This document shows positions 18,435-28,238 of a DNA stretch of 64,000 nt, one piece after another. The notes under the pieces were generated by a model. The model saw nothing but the letters and a program-made list of their open reading frames with translations. It ran no database searches and was not told the origin of the DNA. A program made the position numbers and the translations under genes. The stretch spans positions 2,109,001 through 2,173,000 of the forward strand of contig CP126120.1 in assembly GCA_030123585.1 (NCBI GenBank), given 5' to 3'. Origin of the DNA: Rhodanobacteraceae bacterium. Its GTDB lineage: Bacteria > Pseudomonadota > Gammaproteobacteria > Xanthomonadales > Rhodanobacteraceae. Each line of letters begins with the position of its first letter. The first letter of the stretch is position 1.

Positions 18435-19634
18435 CTATGCTCTTGCCACCGCATACCGCTTCAGGCGCGCGGCGAATTCGGCCAGCTTGCGGTTGCCGCT
18501 GGCTTCGGCTTCGCGGCACCACTGCTGCAACGCGGCCAGCGCGGATTCGGGCCGGCGCTGTTCCATCAGCGCGGCGAGGCGCGCGCGGTATTCGCTGATC
18601 TGCTGCAGGCGCGGACGGTTTTCGATGGCGGCGGCGAGGCGCGCCTTGCCGTTCTTGTCCAGCCAGCGGCCGCCGTTGGCGAGCGCGCGGCGCAGGCGGC
18701 GGCGCGGCATCGCGCCGAAGCGACGCGTGCCTTCCGCGACCGACAACTCGCGCACGGTGGGCTTGATGACCATCTTGTAGTACTCGGTCATCGCTTCGAA
18801 ACGGTGCGTCAGCAGCGCCTTCAGGGTTTCGGCGTCGGGCAGCGACACGTTCGGGCGCTCGTCCAGCGACGGGGCCACGCGCAGCACCTTCGCCAGCCCG
18901 ACCTTTTCCAGCCCACGGATCACGACCCAGCCGATGTCCACTTCGAACTTGCGCAGCGCGAACTTGGCCGAACTCGGGAACGCATGGTGGTTGTTGTGCA
19001 GTTCTTCACCGCCGATCCACACGCCCCACGGGGTGAGGTTGGTGGCCATGTCGGCCGTTTCGAAATTGCGATAGCCCCACCAGTGGCCGAGCCCGTTGAC
19101 GACGCCCGCGGCCCAGAACGGAATCCACACCATCTGCAGCGCCCAGATCGCGCCGCCAAGCACGCCGAACAGCGCGAGGTCGATCACCGCCAGCAGCGCA
19201 ACGCCGAGGATCGGATGCGGCGTGTAGAGGTGCCGCTCGATCCAGTCGTCGGGCGTGCCGCGGCCGTATTTCTGCAGGTCGTCTTCGTTGGCGGCGGCCA
19301 CGCGATAGAGTTCGGCGCCTTCGAAAAATACCTTGCGGATGCCGGCCACCTGCGGGCTGTGCGGATCCTGTTCGGTCTCGCAATGGGCGTGATGCTTGCG
19401 GTGCACCGCGACCCATTCCTTGGTGACCATGCCTGTGGCTAGCCAGTTCCAGAAGCGCAGAACATGCGAAACGACGGGATGGAAATCCACGCCGCGGTGC
19501 GCCTGGCTGCGGTGCAGGTACAACGTCACCGCGAAAATGGTGAGCTGGGTCGTCACCAGCACGTACAAAAGGATCGCGAGCCAGCCGGCGTTCGCCAGGC
19601 CGTGCGCGGCAAAATCGAGCAGGTTATCGAGCAT
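18435..19634 (-). CDS. Membrane fatty acid (acyl-CoA) desaturase
   Basis: 399 aa from the ATG at 19634. The three histidine boxes of di-iron membrane desaturases are present: HRSQAHR, HRKHHAHCE and HNNHHAFP. Hydrophobic pairs flank them (GWLAILLYVLVTTQLTIFAV and a second block near ALLAVIDLALFGVLGGAIW). The enzyme introduces a double bond, probably delta-9, into acyl chains at the inner membrane. The ~130-residue tail after the third box is charged and helical, longer than in minimal desaturases. An earlier ATG at 19694 has a better Shine-Dalgarno (GAGG) but adds 20 residues with no homology in memory. Confidence 0.9.
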   Translation of the reverse strand: MLDNLLDFAAHGLANAGWLAILLYVLVTTQLTIFAVTLYLHRSQAHRGVDFHPVVSHVLRFWNWLATGMVTKEWVAVHRKHHAHCETEQDPHSPQVAGIRKVFFEGAELYRVAAANEDDLQKYGRGTPDDWIERHLYTPHPILGVALLAVIDLALFGVLGGAIWALQMVWIPFWAAGVVNGLGHWWGYRNFETADMATNLTPWGVWIGGEELHNNHHAFPSSAKFALRKFEVDIGWVVIRGLEKVGLAKVLRVAPSLDERPNVSLPDAETLKALLTHRFEAMTEYYKMVIKPTVRELSVAEGTRRFGAMPRRRLRRALANGGRWLDKNGKARLAAAIENRPRLQQISEYRARLAALMEQRRPESALAALQQWCREAEASGNRKLAEFAARLKRYAVARA

Positions 19635-19778
19635 CACTGTCACGTCGGGGGAAAGGCGGGCCAAGGCAAACCCGTGCCAACGAGTGTAGGGCATAAACCC
19701 GCCCCTCGCCATTGGCTTGCCACCACTATGTGATGGCGGTGACAATTCTTTCAATGGCTTTTACACCGATTTGACGAA

Positions 19779-20501
19779 ATGACCCCGACGCCGGCCTTGC
19801 TGGAACTCGATCGCGCCAGTCGCCGGCTGGGCGGCCGCGCGGTCCTGCGCGAGCTGTCGTTCACGCTGCAGCGCGGTGAAGTGGTGGGCCTGCTGGGCGT
19901 GAACGGCGCCGGCAAATCGACGACGTTGGCGCTCATTGCGGGGATCATGCAGCCCTCTTCCGGCGAAGTGCGCGTCGAAGGACGCGCCGCCGCGGACGCC
20001 TGCCAGCGCATCGGCTGGGTGCCGGAAAACGTGCCGCTGTGGCCCGAGTTGACGGTGGCCGAAGCCCTGGACGGCTGCGCGCGCTTGCGCGGCCTTGCGC
20101 GCGACGCCCGCAAGACGGCGATCGAACGCGAACTCGCGCGGCTGGAACTGGGCGACATCGCGCAGCGCCTGTGCGGCCAGTTGTCGCTGGGCCAGAAACG
20201 CCGCGTCGGACTGGCGCAGGCATTGCTGCACGAACCCGACCTGCTGGTGCTCGACGAACCCGGCAACGGGCTCGATCCGGTGCAGGCCATGCAGTTGCGC
20301 GACACCATCGGCAAGCTTTCGCCGAGACGCGGCATCATCCTGTCCAGCCACGACCTTGCCGAGGTGGAAGCGATGTGCGGGCGCGTGGTGATCCTGCACG
20401 ACGGCCGGGTGCGGCTCGACGCGCCGCTGGAAAACCGGCGCGGCCAACTCGATGCGCAGTTCCGCGCGATCGCGGGCGCCCCGGCGAGCGCCGCCGCATG
20501 A
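19779..20501 (+). CDS. ABC transporter ATP-binding protein (GldA-like)
   Basis: 240 aa. Walker A LLGVNGAGKSTT near residues 38-49, signature LSLGQKRRVGLAQALL, Walker B LLVLDEPGNGLDP near 150, and switch histidine ILSSHDLAEVE. First gene of a four-gene unit in which each gene overlaps the next by 1-4 bases. With the permease and the GldG-like protein it resembles the GldA/GldF/GldG ABC system defined in gliding Bacteroidetes and found without gliding in many proteobacteria. The transported substrate is not known. Confidence 0.9.
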   Translation: MTPTPALLELDRASRRLGGRAVLRELSFTLQRGEVVGLLGVNGAGKSTTLALIAGIMQPSSGEVRVEGRAAADACQRIGWVPENVPLWPELTVAEALDGCARLRGLARDARKTAIERELARLELGDIAQRLCGQLSLGQKRRVGLAQALLHEPDLLVLDEPGNGLDPVQAMQLRDTIGKLSPRRGIILSSHDLAEVEAMCGRVVILHDGRVRLDAPLENRRGQLDAQFRAIAGAPASAAA

Positions 20502-21253
20502 GCGCATTCACGGTTGCGCGGATCGACCTGAAACGATTGTCCGTGCGCCCGTTCGCATGGACGCTGGCCGGCATCGCGCTGGCGATGATGGCGTGGCAAT
20601 TCCTGCTGGGCGTGTCCGCGTTCATGCACGCACAACCTGCGGTGCCCGGCGCCGCCGCCGGACCCGGCTTCACCGACGCGGTGGTCGCGCCCTATCTCCT
20701 GAACTACATCCAGTTGTGCCTGGTGATCGCGCCGCTGGTCACGATGCAGGCGTTGGCCGGCGAGCGCGGCGCGCAACGCCTCGCGCTGCTGGCGGCCTCG
20801 GGCGCTTCGGGCGCACAGATCGTGCTGGGCAAGTTCATCGCGCGGCTGGCGTTCCTGTGGCTGCTGCTGATCCTCGTCGCGACGTTGCCGCTGGTGCTGG
20901 CGCATGCGACGTCGCTTGATTGGGGACAATTCGCTGCCGCCATGATCGCGAGTGCCTTGTGCGTGGCCGCACTCACCGCGATCGGCGTCGCGTGCTCGGC
21001 GTTCACGCCGGAACCCGCGCTGGCGGCGGCGGCCGCCCTGCTGATCGGCGAAGGGCTGTCGCTGATCGACGCCGGCGTGCGCCTGACCGGCGGCGACACC
21101 GGCTGGCTGGGCTGGCTTGCGCTGCATACCCACCTCGCGCCCGCGATGCGCGGCCTGGTGCGCAGCGAGGACATCGTGTATTTCCTCGTTGTCATCGTAT
21201 TGTCACTGGCGCTCGCGATCCGCCGCGTCGACGGCGAACGGGAGCGCGACTGA
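20498..21253 (+). CDS. ABC-2 type permease (GldF-like)
   Basis: 251 aa, starting inside the ATPase stop (ATGA). About six membrane segments are visible: FAWTLAGIALAMMAWQFLLG, YIQLCLVIAPLVTMQALAG, LAFLWLLLILVATLPLVL, AAMIASALCVAALTAIGVAC, a glycine-rich pair and the C-terminal DIVYFLVVIVLSLALAI. The layout is that of an ABC-2 exporter permease. It is the membrane partner of the ATPase at 19779. Confidence 0.88.
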   Translation: MSAFTVARIDLKRLSVRPFAWTLAGIALAMMAWQFLLGVSAFMHAQPAVPGAAAGPGFTDAVVAPYLLNYIQLCLVIAPLVTMQALAGERGAQRLALLAASGASGAQIVLGKFIARLAFLWLLLILVATLPLVLAHATSLDWGQFAAAMIASALCVAALTAIGVACSAFTPEPALAAAAALLIGEGLSLIDAGVRLTGGDTGWLGWLALHTHLAPAMRGLVRSEDIVYFLVVIVLSLALAIRRVDGERERD

Positions 21254-22584
21254 TGCAGCGCGCCTGGCAATCGTGGCTGTTCGCGCTGCTCGCCGTGGTG
21301 ATCGCGGTGTGCGCGGCGGCATTGTCGACGCGATTTTCCTACACCACCGACTGGAGCGCCGGCGCGCGCGCCACGATCACGCCGGAAAGCCGGACGCTGC
21401 TCGCGCAACTGCAAGGCCCGCTCGAAGCCGTCAGCTACGCCCGGCCGGGCGAACTGCGCGCGAAAACCGGCCTGCTGGTCGGTCGCTACCAGCGTTTCAA
21501 GCCCGATCTTACGTTGCGCTTCGTCGATCCCGATCTCGATCCTGTCGCGACGCAGGACGCCGGCGTCACCGCCGACGGCGAAATCGCACTGCAGTGGCAC
21601 GGCCGCATGCAACTGGTCACGCAGCTCGACGAGCAGACATTTTCCGACGCGCTGGTGCGGCTCGCGCGCGGCAAGACGCAGTTGGTCGCCTTCGTGAGCG
21701 GTGACGGCGAACGCGATCCCGCAGGCAAGAACGCGGCCGATCTCGGCGACTTCGTCGCGCAGCTCTCTGCACGCGGCGTGCGTGCGTTGCCGCTGAACCT
21801 CGCCGAGGCCGCGGAAGTGCCGCGCAACGCCCAATTGGTGGTGCTGGCAAGTCCACAGGCGGCGTTGCCGCCGGCGTCGGTGCAGAAACTCGAAGACTAT
21901 GTCGCCAACGGCGGCAACCTGTTGTGGCTGAGCGAGCCCGGCGCGGACGATCTCGGGCTTGCGCCGCTGGCACAGGCGCTGGGCATCAAGCGCCTGCCGG
22001 GGATGCTGTTGGACGGCACGGGCGCGGCGAACGGCGTGCGCGATCCGCGCATGATCGTTGTGACGCGTTATCCCGCGCAGGCGATCACCGAGGGTTTCGC
22101 CGTCAACACGCTGTTTCCGCGCGCCGCCGCGCTGGCGGCGTTGAACGGCGCGCCGTGGAACGTGCAACCCATCCTGCAAACCGGCGTGCAAAGCTGGAAC
22201 CGGGCCGCGCCGTTCGACCCCGCGCACGTCGCCTTCGACGCCAATACCGGCGACCTGAAGGGCCCGCTCGCGTTCGGCTACGCGTTGAGCCGGCTGTCGC
22301 CGAGTCCGGACAAGAACCAACAGCGCGCGGTGGTGATCGGCGACGGCGATTTTCTTTCGAACGCGTATCTCGCCGACGGCGGCAACCTCGCGCTCGGCGA
22401 ACGTATCTTCGACTGGCTGCTGGGCGACGATGCGCTGACGAGCGTGCCGCGCGGCGCACCGGACACCATGCTGAAGCCGACGCGCGCCGATCTCGCGATC
22501 CTCACCTTCGGCTACCTGATCATGTTGCCGATCGTGTTGATCCTGATCGGCCTCGCGATCACCTGGCGCCGTCGCCGGCGGTGA
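21253..22584 (+). CDS. GldG-like auxiliary protein of ABC exporter
   Basis: 443 aa, starting at the last base of the permease stop (TGATG). One N-terminal helix (WLFALLAVVIAVCAAALST) and one C-terminal helix (LAILTFGYLIMLPIVLILIG) bracket a large extracytoplasmic domain with VAFVSGDGERDP, LVVLASPQAALPPASVQKLE, DYVANGGNLLWLSEPG and AVVIGDGDFLSNAYL, which read as the GldG / ABC-type auxiliary (unknown-function) domain related to glutamine-amidotransferase-like folds. It probably sits on the periplasmic face of the transporter. Function beyond that is unknown. Confidence 0.85.
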   Translation: MQRAWQSWLFALLAVVIAVCAAALSTRFSYTTDWSAGARATITPESRTLLAQLQGPLEAVSYARPGELRAKTGLLVGRYQRFKPDLTLRFVDPDLDPVATQDAGVTADGEIALQWHGRMQLVTQLDEQTFSDALVRLARGKTQLVAFVSGDGERDPAGKNAADLGDFVAQLSARGVRALPLNLAEAAEVPRNAQLVVLASPQAALPPASVQKLEDYVANGGNLLWLSEPGADDLGLAPLAQALGIKRLPGMLLDGTGAANGVRDPRMIVVTRYPAQAITEGFAVNTLFPRAAALAALNGAPWNVQPILQTGVQSWNRAAPFDPAHVAFDANTGDLKGPLAFGYALSRLSPSPDKNQQRAVVIGDGDFLSNAYLADGGNLALGERIFDWLLGDDALTSVPRGAPDTMLKPTRADLAILTFGYLIMLPIVLILIGLAITWRRRRR

Positions 22585-23069
22585 GCCGCGCAACGCGCCA
22601 GCTCGGCATCCTCGCGATCATCGCCGTCGCGCTGGTCGCGCTGTTACTGTGGATCGGGCGGCGCGACTACGCGCGCGACCCGCCGGAACTGACCGGGCTC
22701 GATCCGTCCGGCGTGAACCGCATCGAACTCGACATCCCGCCGGTCGCGCCGCAGGTGTTCGAAAAGCGCGTGGACGGATGGTGGCGCGTGCAACCATCCG
22801 CCGCGCACGCCGACGACGCACGCGTGCAGCGTCTCGCCAATCTTGCGGCGACCTCGGTCGCACGCTGGATTCCGTCAGCGGACGTCACGCTGTCCAAAGT
22901 CGGATTGGATCATCCGTCGGCCACGCTGGTCTTGAACGGCGTGCGCCTCGAATACGGCGGCCTCACCGCGATCGACGAGCTGCGCTACGTGCGCGTCGGT
23001 GAAAAAATCGCGCTGGTGCCGAGGCAGTATTCGCCGGAAGTGATGCTGACGAAGAGCAGTAAAGAGTGA
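22581..23069 (+). CDS. DUF4340-like membrane-anchored protein
   Basis: 162 aa from a GTG start that overlaps the previous stop (GTGA). One N-terminal helix (LGILAIIAVALVALLLWIG) precedes a periplasmic domain with LDPSGVNRIELDIPPVAPQVFEKRVDGWWRV (parts), resembling the repeat unit of DUF4340, which commonly follows gldG-type genes; here only about one unit is present, so the protein is short. The final SSKE and the stop lie in the end of the repeat element at 23058, so the C-terminus may have been truncated or replaced. Confidence 0.7.
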   Translation: MSRATRQLGILAIIAVALVALLLWIGRRDYARDPPELTGLDPSGVNRIELDIPPVAPQVFEKRVDGWWRVQPSAAHADDARVQRLANLAATSVARWIPSADVTLSKVGLDHPSATLVLNGVRLEYGGLTAIDELRYVRVGEKIALVPRQYSPEVMLTKSSKE

Positions 23070-23184
23070 AGTCGCGGGCCTGCGGCCCGCTGTAAAGGGT
23101 AAAGGGCAAAGGCTCACCTCCACGAAGCGTCCCTTTACTCTTTACCCTTTGCAGGCGGCGCAGCCGCCGACTTCACCCTTTACT
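23058..23184. repeat. 127-bp element with 15-bp terminal inverted repeats (MITE-like)
   Basis: The ends AGTAAAGAGTGAAGT (23058-23072) and ACTTCACCCTTTACT (23170-23184) are inverted repeats matching at 14 of 15 positions. Inside are further inverted arms (GTAAAGGGTAAAGGGCAAAG and CCCTTTACTCTTTACCCTTT) and small hairpins (CGGGCCTGCGGCCCG, CGGCGCAGCCG). It encodes no protein. It holds the stop codon of the upstream gene and ends five bases before the mutM start. Confidence 0.75.
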
Positions 23185-23189
23185 CCAAT

Positions 23190-24002
23190 ATGCCCGAACT
23201 CCCCGAAGTCGAAACCACCCGCCGCGGCATCGCGCCCTTCGTGACGAACCGCGTGGTGGAGCGCGTGGTGTTGCGCAGGAAAGATCTGCGTTGGCCGATC
23301 CCGCGCGCACTTACTGCGAAATTGCCGGGCCAGCGCATCCACGCGGTCGAGCGCCGTGCGAAATACCTGTTGCTGCACACCGAAGCCGGCAGCGCCTTGC
23401 TGCACCTCGGCATGTCGGGTTCGCTGCGCATCACCGATCCTTCCGTGCCGCCGCGCGCGCACGATCACTACGATTTGATCTTCGACTCGGGACAGGCGCT
23501 GCGCTTCAACGATCCGCGCCGCTTCGGGTGCCTGTTGTGGCAGAAGCCGGGCGAAGTGCACCCGCTGCTGCAGAACCTCGGTCCCGAACCGCTGGGCGAT
23601 GCGTTCGACGGCGACTGGCTGTGGAATGCATCGCGCGGCCGCAGCGCGGCGGTGAAATCCTTCCTGATGGACCAGTCCATCGTGGTCGGCGTCGGCAACA
23701 TCTACGCCAGCGAAGCGCTGTTCGCGGCGTGCGCGCATCCCAAACGCGCAGCGGGCATGGTGTCGCGCACGCGTTACGCGCGCATCGCCAGCGAAATCCG
23801 CCGCGTCCTGAATTTCGCAATCACACGCGGCGGCACCTCGATACGGGATTTCATCGCGCCAGATGGCATACCCGGCTACTTTGAGCAGGAACTCATGGTG
23901 TACGGTCGCGCCGGTGAACCGTGCAAGGTGTGCGGCACGCCGATCCGTGCCGCGGTGATCGGGCAGCGGATGACGTACTGGTGTCCCCACTGCCAGCGCT
24001 GA
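23190..24002 (+). CDS. mutM: Formamidopyrimidine-DNA glycosylase (Fpg)
   Basis: 270 aa bifunctional glycosylase/AP lyase that removes 8-oxoguanine and ring-opened purines. [13 protein letters not shown] gives the catalytic Pro2 and Glu3. Lys near residue 57 lies in [11 protein letters not shown]. The helix-two-turns-helix segment [17 protein letters not shown] and the C-terminal zinc finger (CKVCGTP... to CPHCQR) are intact. The bases before the ATG belong to the repeat (CCCTTTACTCCAAT), with no Shine-Dalgarno. Confidence 0.97.
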   Translation: MPELPEVETTRRGIAPFVTNRVVERVVLRRKDLRWPIPRALTAKLPGQRIHAVERRAKYLLLHTEAGSALLHLGMSGSLRITDPSVPPRAHDHYDLIFDSGQALRFNDPRRFGCLLWQKPGEVHPLLQNLGPEPLGDAFDGDWLWNASRGRSAAVKSFLMDQSIVVGVGNIYASEALFAACAHPKRAAGMVSRTRYARIASEIRRVLNFAITRGGTSIRDFIAPDGIPGYFEQELMVYGRAGEPCKVCGTPIRAAVIGQRMTYWCPHCQR

Positions 24003-24096
24003 GGAAGTGTCACGCGAAGCGCATGACAAACGGCATGTCCACGGCGCGCCGGTTTCCTGCACAATGCAGCGCATCGCGAGACGAGGCACCCCGCGC

Positions 24097-24615
24097 ATGA
24101 CACCCAACGTCATCATTCCGATCGTGATTGCGCCGCTGATCGTGTGGCGGCTGTATGCGCGCATGCGCCGCAACTTCGGCCGCCAGCCGATCCAGCCCAG
24201 GCGCATGTGGGCGCGCGTGATCATCCTGTCGGTCGTGATCGCGCTGTTCGCACTGGAAGGCCTGCGCGGCCCGTCGCTGGCCGAGGGGGTGGCTGCCGGA
24301 CTGCTCGGCGGCGTGGTGCTGGGCATCGTCGCGTTGCGGTTCACGCGTTTCGAGATCGACGGCATCAACGACTGCTACGTGCCGAATCCGTGGATCGGAC
24401 TCGCACTGACCGCACTGCTGCTGGGCCGGCTGCTGTACCGCTTCATGGTGCTGTACCCGGCGATGACGCACGCCGCCGCGGACGGTTACGCCGCCTACCA
24501 GCGCAGCCCGCTGACCATGGCCATCTTCGGCTTGCTGATCGGTTATTACATCGCCTATTACGCGGGATTGTTGCTGCACCATCGGAGGGTGACGGCGGCC
24601 CGGCTGCGCGCGTGA
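24097..24615 (+). CDS. Multi-pass membrane protein (DUF1453/CcdC-like)
   Basis: 172 aa from the ATG at 24097, with about five membrane segments: NVIIPIVIAPLIVWRLYARM, VIILSVVIALFALEG, VAAGLLGGVVLGIVALRF, WIGLALTALLLGRLLYRF and LTMAIFGLLIGYYIAYYAGLL. The arrangement, with RLYARMRR after the first helix, recalls the CcdC/DUF1453 family; that assignment is tentative. There are no catalytic residues to point to. It stands alone, convergent with the PII gene, with an inverted repeat between them. Confidence 0.7.
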   Translation: MTPNVIIPIVIAPLIVWRLYARMRRNFGRQPIQPRRMWARVIILSVVIALFALEGLRGPSLAEGVAAGLLGGVVLGIVALRFTRFEIDGINDCYVPNPWIGLALTALLLGRLLYRFMVLYPAMTHAAADGYAAYQRSPLTMAIFGLLIGYYIAYYAGLLLHHRRVTAARLRA

Positions 24616-24628
24616 CGCTTGCGCTCGG

Positions 24629-24698
24629 GTAGCGTGCGCTGTGCGCACGTCGCGGGTCGTAATCCGGGCGGAACCATTGTGCGCGGAGCGCACGCTAC
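24629..24698. repeat. GTAGCGTGCGC inverted-repeat element
   Basis: Inverted ends GTAGCGTGCGC at 24629 and GCGCACGCTAC ending at 24698, with GCGCAC/GTGCGC arms inside. It lies between two convergent genes and could form a long hairpin in either transcript. There is no T tract. Confidence 0.7.
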
Positions 24699-24705
24699 AT
24701 CACGC

Positions 24706-25399
<694 letters not shown>

Positions 25400-25648
25400 A
25401 TGATTGACGTGCACTCCATAGACCAACTCGCGCACCGGCTGGCTACCCTGGTTCCTCCGGGACTGGCGCAGGCGCGGGACGACATGGAAGCCAATTTTAG
25501 GGATGTGCTGGCGCACGGATTGCGCCGCCTCGACCTTGTCACCCGCGAGGAATTCGACGCCCAGCGCGCCGTTCTCGATCGGGCCCGCGAACAGGTCGCG
25601 CACCTGGAAAAGCGCGTGACCGAGCTGGAAGCGACGCGGAAGGCATAA
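25400..25648 (+). CDS. ubiK: UbiK-type ubiquinone biosynthesis accessory factor
   Basis: 82 aa, the BMFP/YqiC family. It reads as an amphipathic N-terminal segment (IDQLAHRLATLVPPG) followed by MEANFRDVLAHGLRRLDLVT, REEFDAQRAVLDRAREQV and a short trimeric coiled coil (VAHLEKRVTELEA). UbiK helps assemble or anchor the aerobic ubiquinone-synthesis enzymes at the membrane in E. coli. It directly precedes comM, as in many gammaproteobacteria. Confidence 0.88.
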   Translation: MIDVHSIDQLAHRLATLVPPGLAQARDDMEANFRDVLAHGLRRLDLVTREEFDAQRAVLDRAREQVAHLEKRVTELEATRKA

Positions 25649-25732
25649 CCGTTGCGGTTTCGATGTGGGCGATGACGCCGGCGATCCTGCCGGCGTTTTC
25701 GTCTCCGGGGAGGGACCGAGGGTGCATCAACC

Positions 25733-27241
25733 ATGTCTCTGGCCGTAGCCCTGACCCGCGCCTCCGAAGGCGTCGCCGCGCCGTTGGTCACGGTGGAAGT
25801 GCACCTGTCCGGCGGGCTGCCTGGCACGTCCATCGTCGGCTTGCCGGAAGCCGCGGTGCGCGAAGCGCGCGACCGCGTGCGAGTCGCGATCCAGAACACC
25901 GCCTTCGAGTATCCCAACCGACGCGTCACGGTGAACCTTGCGCCGGCGGAGCTTCCGAAAGACGGCGGCCGTTTCGACCTCGCGATCGCGCTGGGCATCC
26001 TCGCCGCGGGCGGACAGGTGCCGCGCGAAGCGTTGCAGGGTTGCGAATTCCTGGGCGAACTGGCGCTGTCGGGCGAATTGCGTCCGGTGCCGGGCGTGCT
26101 GCCGGCGCTGTTGCGCGCGCGCCACGGCAAGCGCTGCGTGATCGTGCCGGTCGAGAATGCCGCGGAAGCCTCGCTGCTCGGTGACGTCGAAGTTCGCGTC
26201 GCGCGCACGTTGGCGGACGTCTGTGCGCATCTGCGCGGCATCGAGCCCCTGCCGGCGCCGAACGTCGATGGGATCGGCGATGCCCGCAGCGCCATCCCTG
26301 ATCTCGCCGACGTGCGCGGCCAGTTGCACGCGCGGCGCGCACTGGAAATCGCCGCAGCCGGCGGCCATCACCTGCTGATGACCGGTCCTCCCGGAACGGG
26401 CAAATCCATGCTGGCGGCGCGCCTGCCCGGCATCCTGCCGCCGCTCGGCGAAGCCGAAGCCATCGAAGCCTGCGCGGTGCGCTCGGTCGCGGGCGAGCCG
26501 TTCAACGCGGCCGGCTGGCGGCAGCGGCCCTATCGCGCGCCGCACCACACCGCGTCGGGCGTCGCGCTGGTCGGCGGCGGCTCGCATCCGCGCCCCGGCG
26601 AAATTTCGCTTGCCCACAACGGCGTGCTGTTCCTCGACGAATTGCCGGAATTCGATCGCCATGTGCTGGAAGTGCTGCGCGAGCCGATGGAATCCGGCCG
26701 CATCGTGATTTCGCGCGCCGCGCGCTCGGCCGAATTCCCCGCGCGATTCCAACTGGTCGCCGCGATGAACCCCTGCCCCTGCGGTTACGCCGGCGATGCC
26801 GGCGGGCGATGCCATTGCACGCCGGACGCGATCGCGCGCTACCGCGGCCGTATCTCCGGTCCGCTGCTGGATCGCATCGACATCATGGTCGACGTGCCGC
26901 GCATTCCGCTGGCCGAACTCGACGCCGCGCGCAAGCCCGACGACGAGAATTCCGCCACGGTGCGTGCACGCGTGGTCGCGGCACGCGCCATCGCGATGCA
27001 GCGCGCCGGCAAACCCAACGCCGCGCTCGGCACCCGCGAGATCGAACGCGACTGCGCTCTGGGCGATGCCGAGCGCGCCTTGCTGCAACGCGCGATGGAC
27101 AGGCTGGGCCTGTCCGCGCGTGCCTACCACCGCGTGCTGCGCGTCGCGCGCAGCATCGCCGACCTTGCCGGCGCCGATCGCATCGCCGGCGAACACCTGG
27201 CCGAAGCCATCCAGTACCGGCGCACCCACGAACAACCGTAA
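25733..27241 (+). CDS. comM: ComM/YifB, Mg-chelatase-like AAA+ branch-migration helicase
   Basis: 502 aa. The N-terminal ChlI-like domain (VEVHLSGGLPGTSIVGLPE) is followed by the AAA+ core with Walker A TGPPGTGKSM near residues 219-228 and Walker B GVLFLDELPEF near 297. A zinc-binding insert PCPCGYAGD...CHC and the C-terminal RAYHRVLRVARSIADL close the protein. In Vibrio, ComM is a hexameric helicase that extends homologous DNA during natural transformation; the same role here is inferred from the family. Confidence 0.95.
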   Translation: MSLAVALTRASEGVAAPLVTVEVHLSGGLPGTSIVGLPEAAVREARDRVRVAIQNTAFEYPNRRVTVNLAPAELPKDGGRFDLAIALGILAAGGQVPREALQGCEFLGELALSGELRPVPGVLPALLRARHGKRCVIVPVENAAEASLLGDVEVRVARTLADVCAHLRGIEPLPAPNVDGIGDARSAIPDLADVRGQLHARRALEIAAAGGHHLLMTGPPGTGKSMLAARLPGILPPLGEAEAIEACAVRSVAGEPFNAAGWRQRPYRAPHHTASGVALVGGGSHPRPGEISLAHNGVLFLDELPEFDRHVLEVLREPMESGRIVISRAARSAEFPARFQLVAAMNPCPCGYAGDAGGRCHCTPDAIARYRGRISGPLLDRIDIMVDVPRIPLAELDAARKPDDENSATVRARVVAARAIAMQRAGKPNAALGTREIERDCALGDAERALLQRAMDRLGLSARAYHRVLRVARSIADLAGADRIAGEHLAEAIQYRRTHEQP

Positions 27242-27366
27242 AGGCACTGGGAGCTATCGCAAGCGGAAGCGGCCGTCGGTTACGATGCCTGCGCCGCGGC
27301 GCGCAACCAGGGATGCGAGAAGCGCACGACCTCGTCAGCAGCTTCTGCCGCGGTTTGACATTCGCC

Positions 27367-28056
27367 CTACGGGTTTCGTCGCACCGCGCTGACTTCCAGT
27401 ACCTGCGCGATCTTCCCGCCGTCCCAGCGATACATCAGGTGCTTGCCTTGCACGCAGGGCGAAGCAAGATCGGGATAGAACAACGCCGCGCACTCGCCGC
27501 CGGTTCGACGCACGCTGTCGTAGGCGATGCCGTTCGAACCCTCCTTGCGCAACTTCGCGCCGAGTTTGCGCGACGCCATGTAGCTCGCCGGATCGTGCTC
27601 GGCCTTCCAGCCGCCGCGGATGTCGTGCAGCGTGCCGTGCACGCCCGATACATAGCAGCGCATGGTGATGTCGATCGGCGTTTCCTTCGTTGCTGCCAGG
27701 AATTGCTCGCGGTGATACACGGTTTCCTCGATCGCGGTATCGAACTCGTGCGCGAGATACAGCACGCCGTAGCTGCCGTCGGAAAAACGGCTGCCTTCGG
27801 GATTCACATGCGTGAACGCGGCCATCAGCGGCGTCGTGCCGGGACCGCTGACGCGATGTTCCTTTGGCACGTTCGCCAGTTCGCCCCACTCCTCGCGCAG
27901 GCGAGGATTGGTCAAGGCCTCGATGCGATAGAGCGCATCCAGATCCTTGGGATCAGCGATCGCATCGAACACCCCGACCGGCGGAAAACGGCTCGGCACG
28001 ATGCGGTAGGCGCGTTGCCAGCGGATGCGATGGAGGGGCGGGTCGGTTGAAGGCAT
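27367..28056 (-). CDS. RES-domain toxin (NAD+-targeting)
   Basis: About 229 aa from the ATG at 28056. It has the RES-family layout: an arginine in RAYRIVPSRFPP near the start, YGVLYLAHEFDTAIEETVYHR with the conserved glutamate, and a late serine in KEGSNGIAYDSVRRTGGEC. RES toxins (the family of MbcT and Xn_RES) degrade NAD+ and arrest growth. Its partner antitoxin gene lies upstream on the same strand, separated by 182 bp occupied largely by a family A repeat. An upstream ATG at 28110 would extend into that repeat and is not favoured. Confidence 0.88.
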   Translation of the reverse strand: MPSTDPPLHRIRWQRAYRIVPSRFPPVGVFDAIADPKDLDALYRIEALTNPRLREEWGELANVPKEHRVSGPGTTPLMAAFTHVNPEGSRFSDGSYGVLYLAHEFDTAIEETVYHREQFLAATKETPIDITMRCYVSGVHGTLHDIRGGWKAEHDPASYMASRKLGAKLRKEGSNGIAYDSVRRTGGECAALFYPDLASPCVQGKHLMYRWDGGKIAQVLEVSAVRRNP

Positions 28057-28117
28057 CGCGCAAGTATCCGCCCGTGGTTTCTCTCGATGCGAGATTCGGC
28101 TAACAATCATGTTTCGT

Positions 28118-28218
28118 CGTCATTCCGGATGCTGCGAAGCAGCGATCCGGAATCTGCTTTTCAATTCTCGTCAAGAGCAGATTCCGGGTTGCGCGCTATG
28201 CGCGCCCCCGGAATGACG
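28118..28218. repeat. Family A intergenic repeat, copy 4, inside the toxin-antitoxin unit
   Basis: CGTCATTCCGGATGCTGCG at 28118 to CCCCCGGAATGACG ending at 28218, about 101 bp with internal hairpins GCTGCGAAGCAGC and GCGCGCTATGCGCGC. It lies between antitoxin and toxin genes that are normally nearly adjacent. Confidence 0.85.
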
Positions 28219-28238
28219 AGCAAAAAAGACGATCAGTG

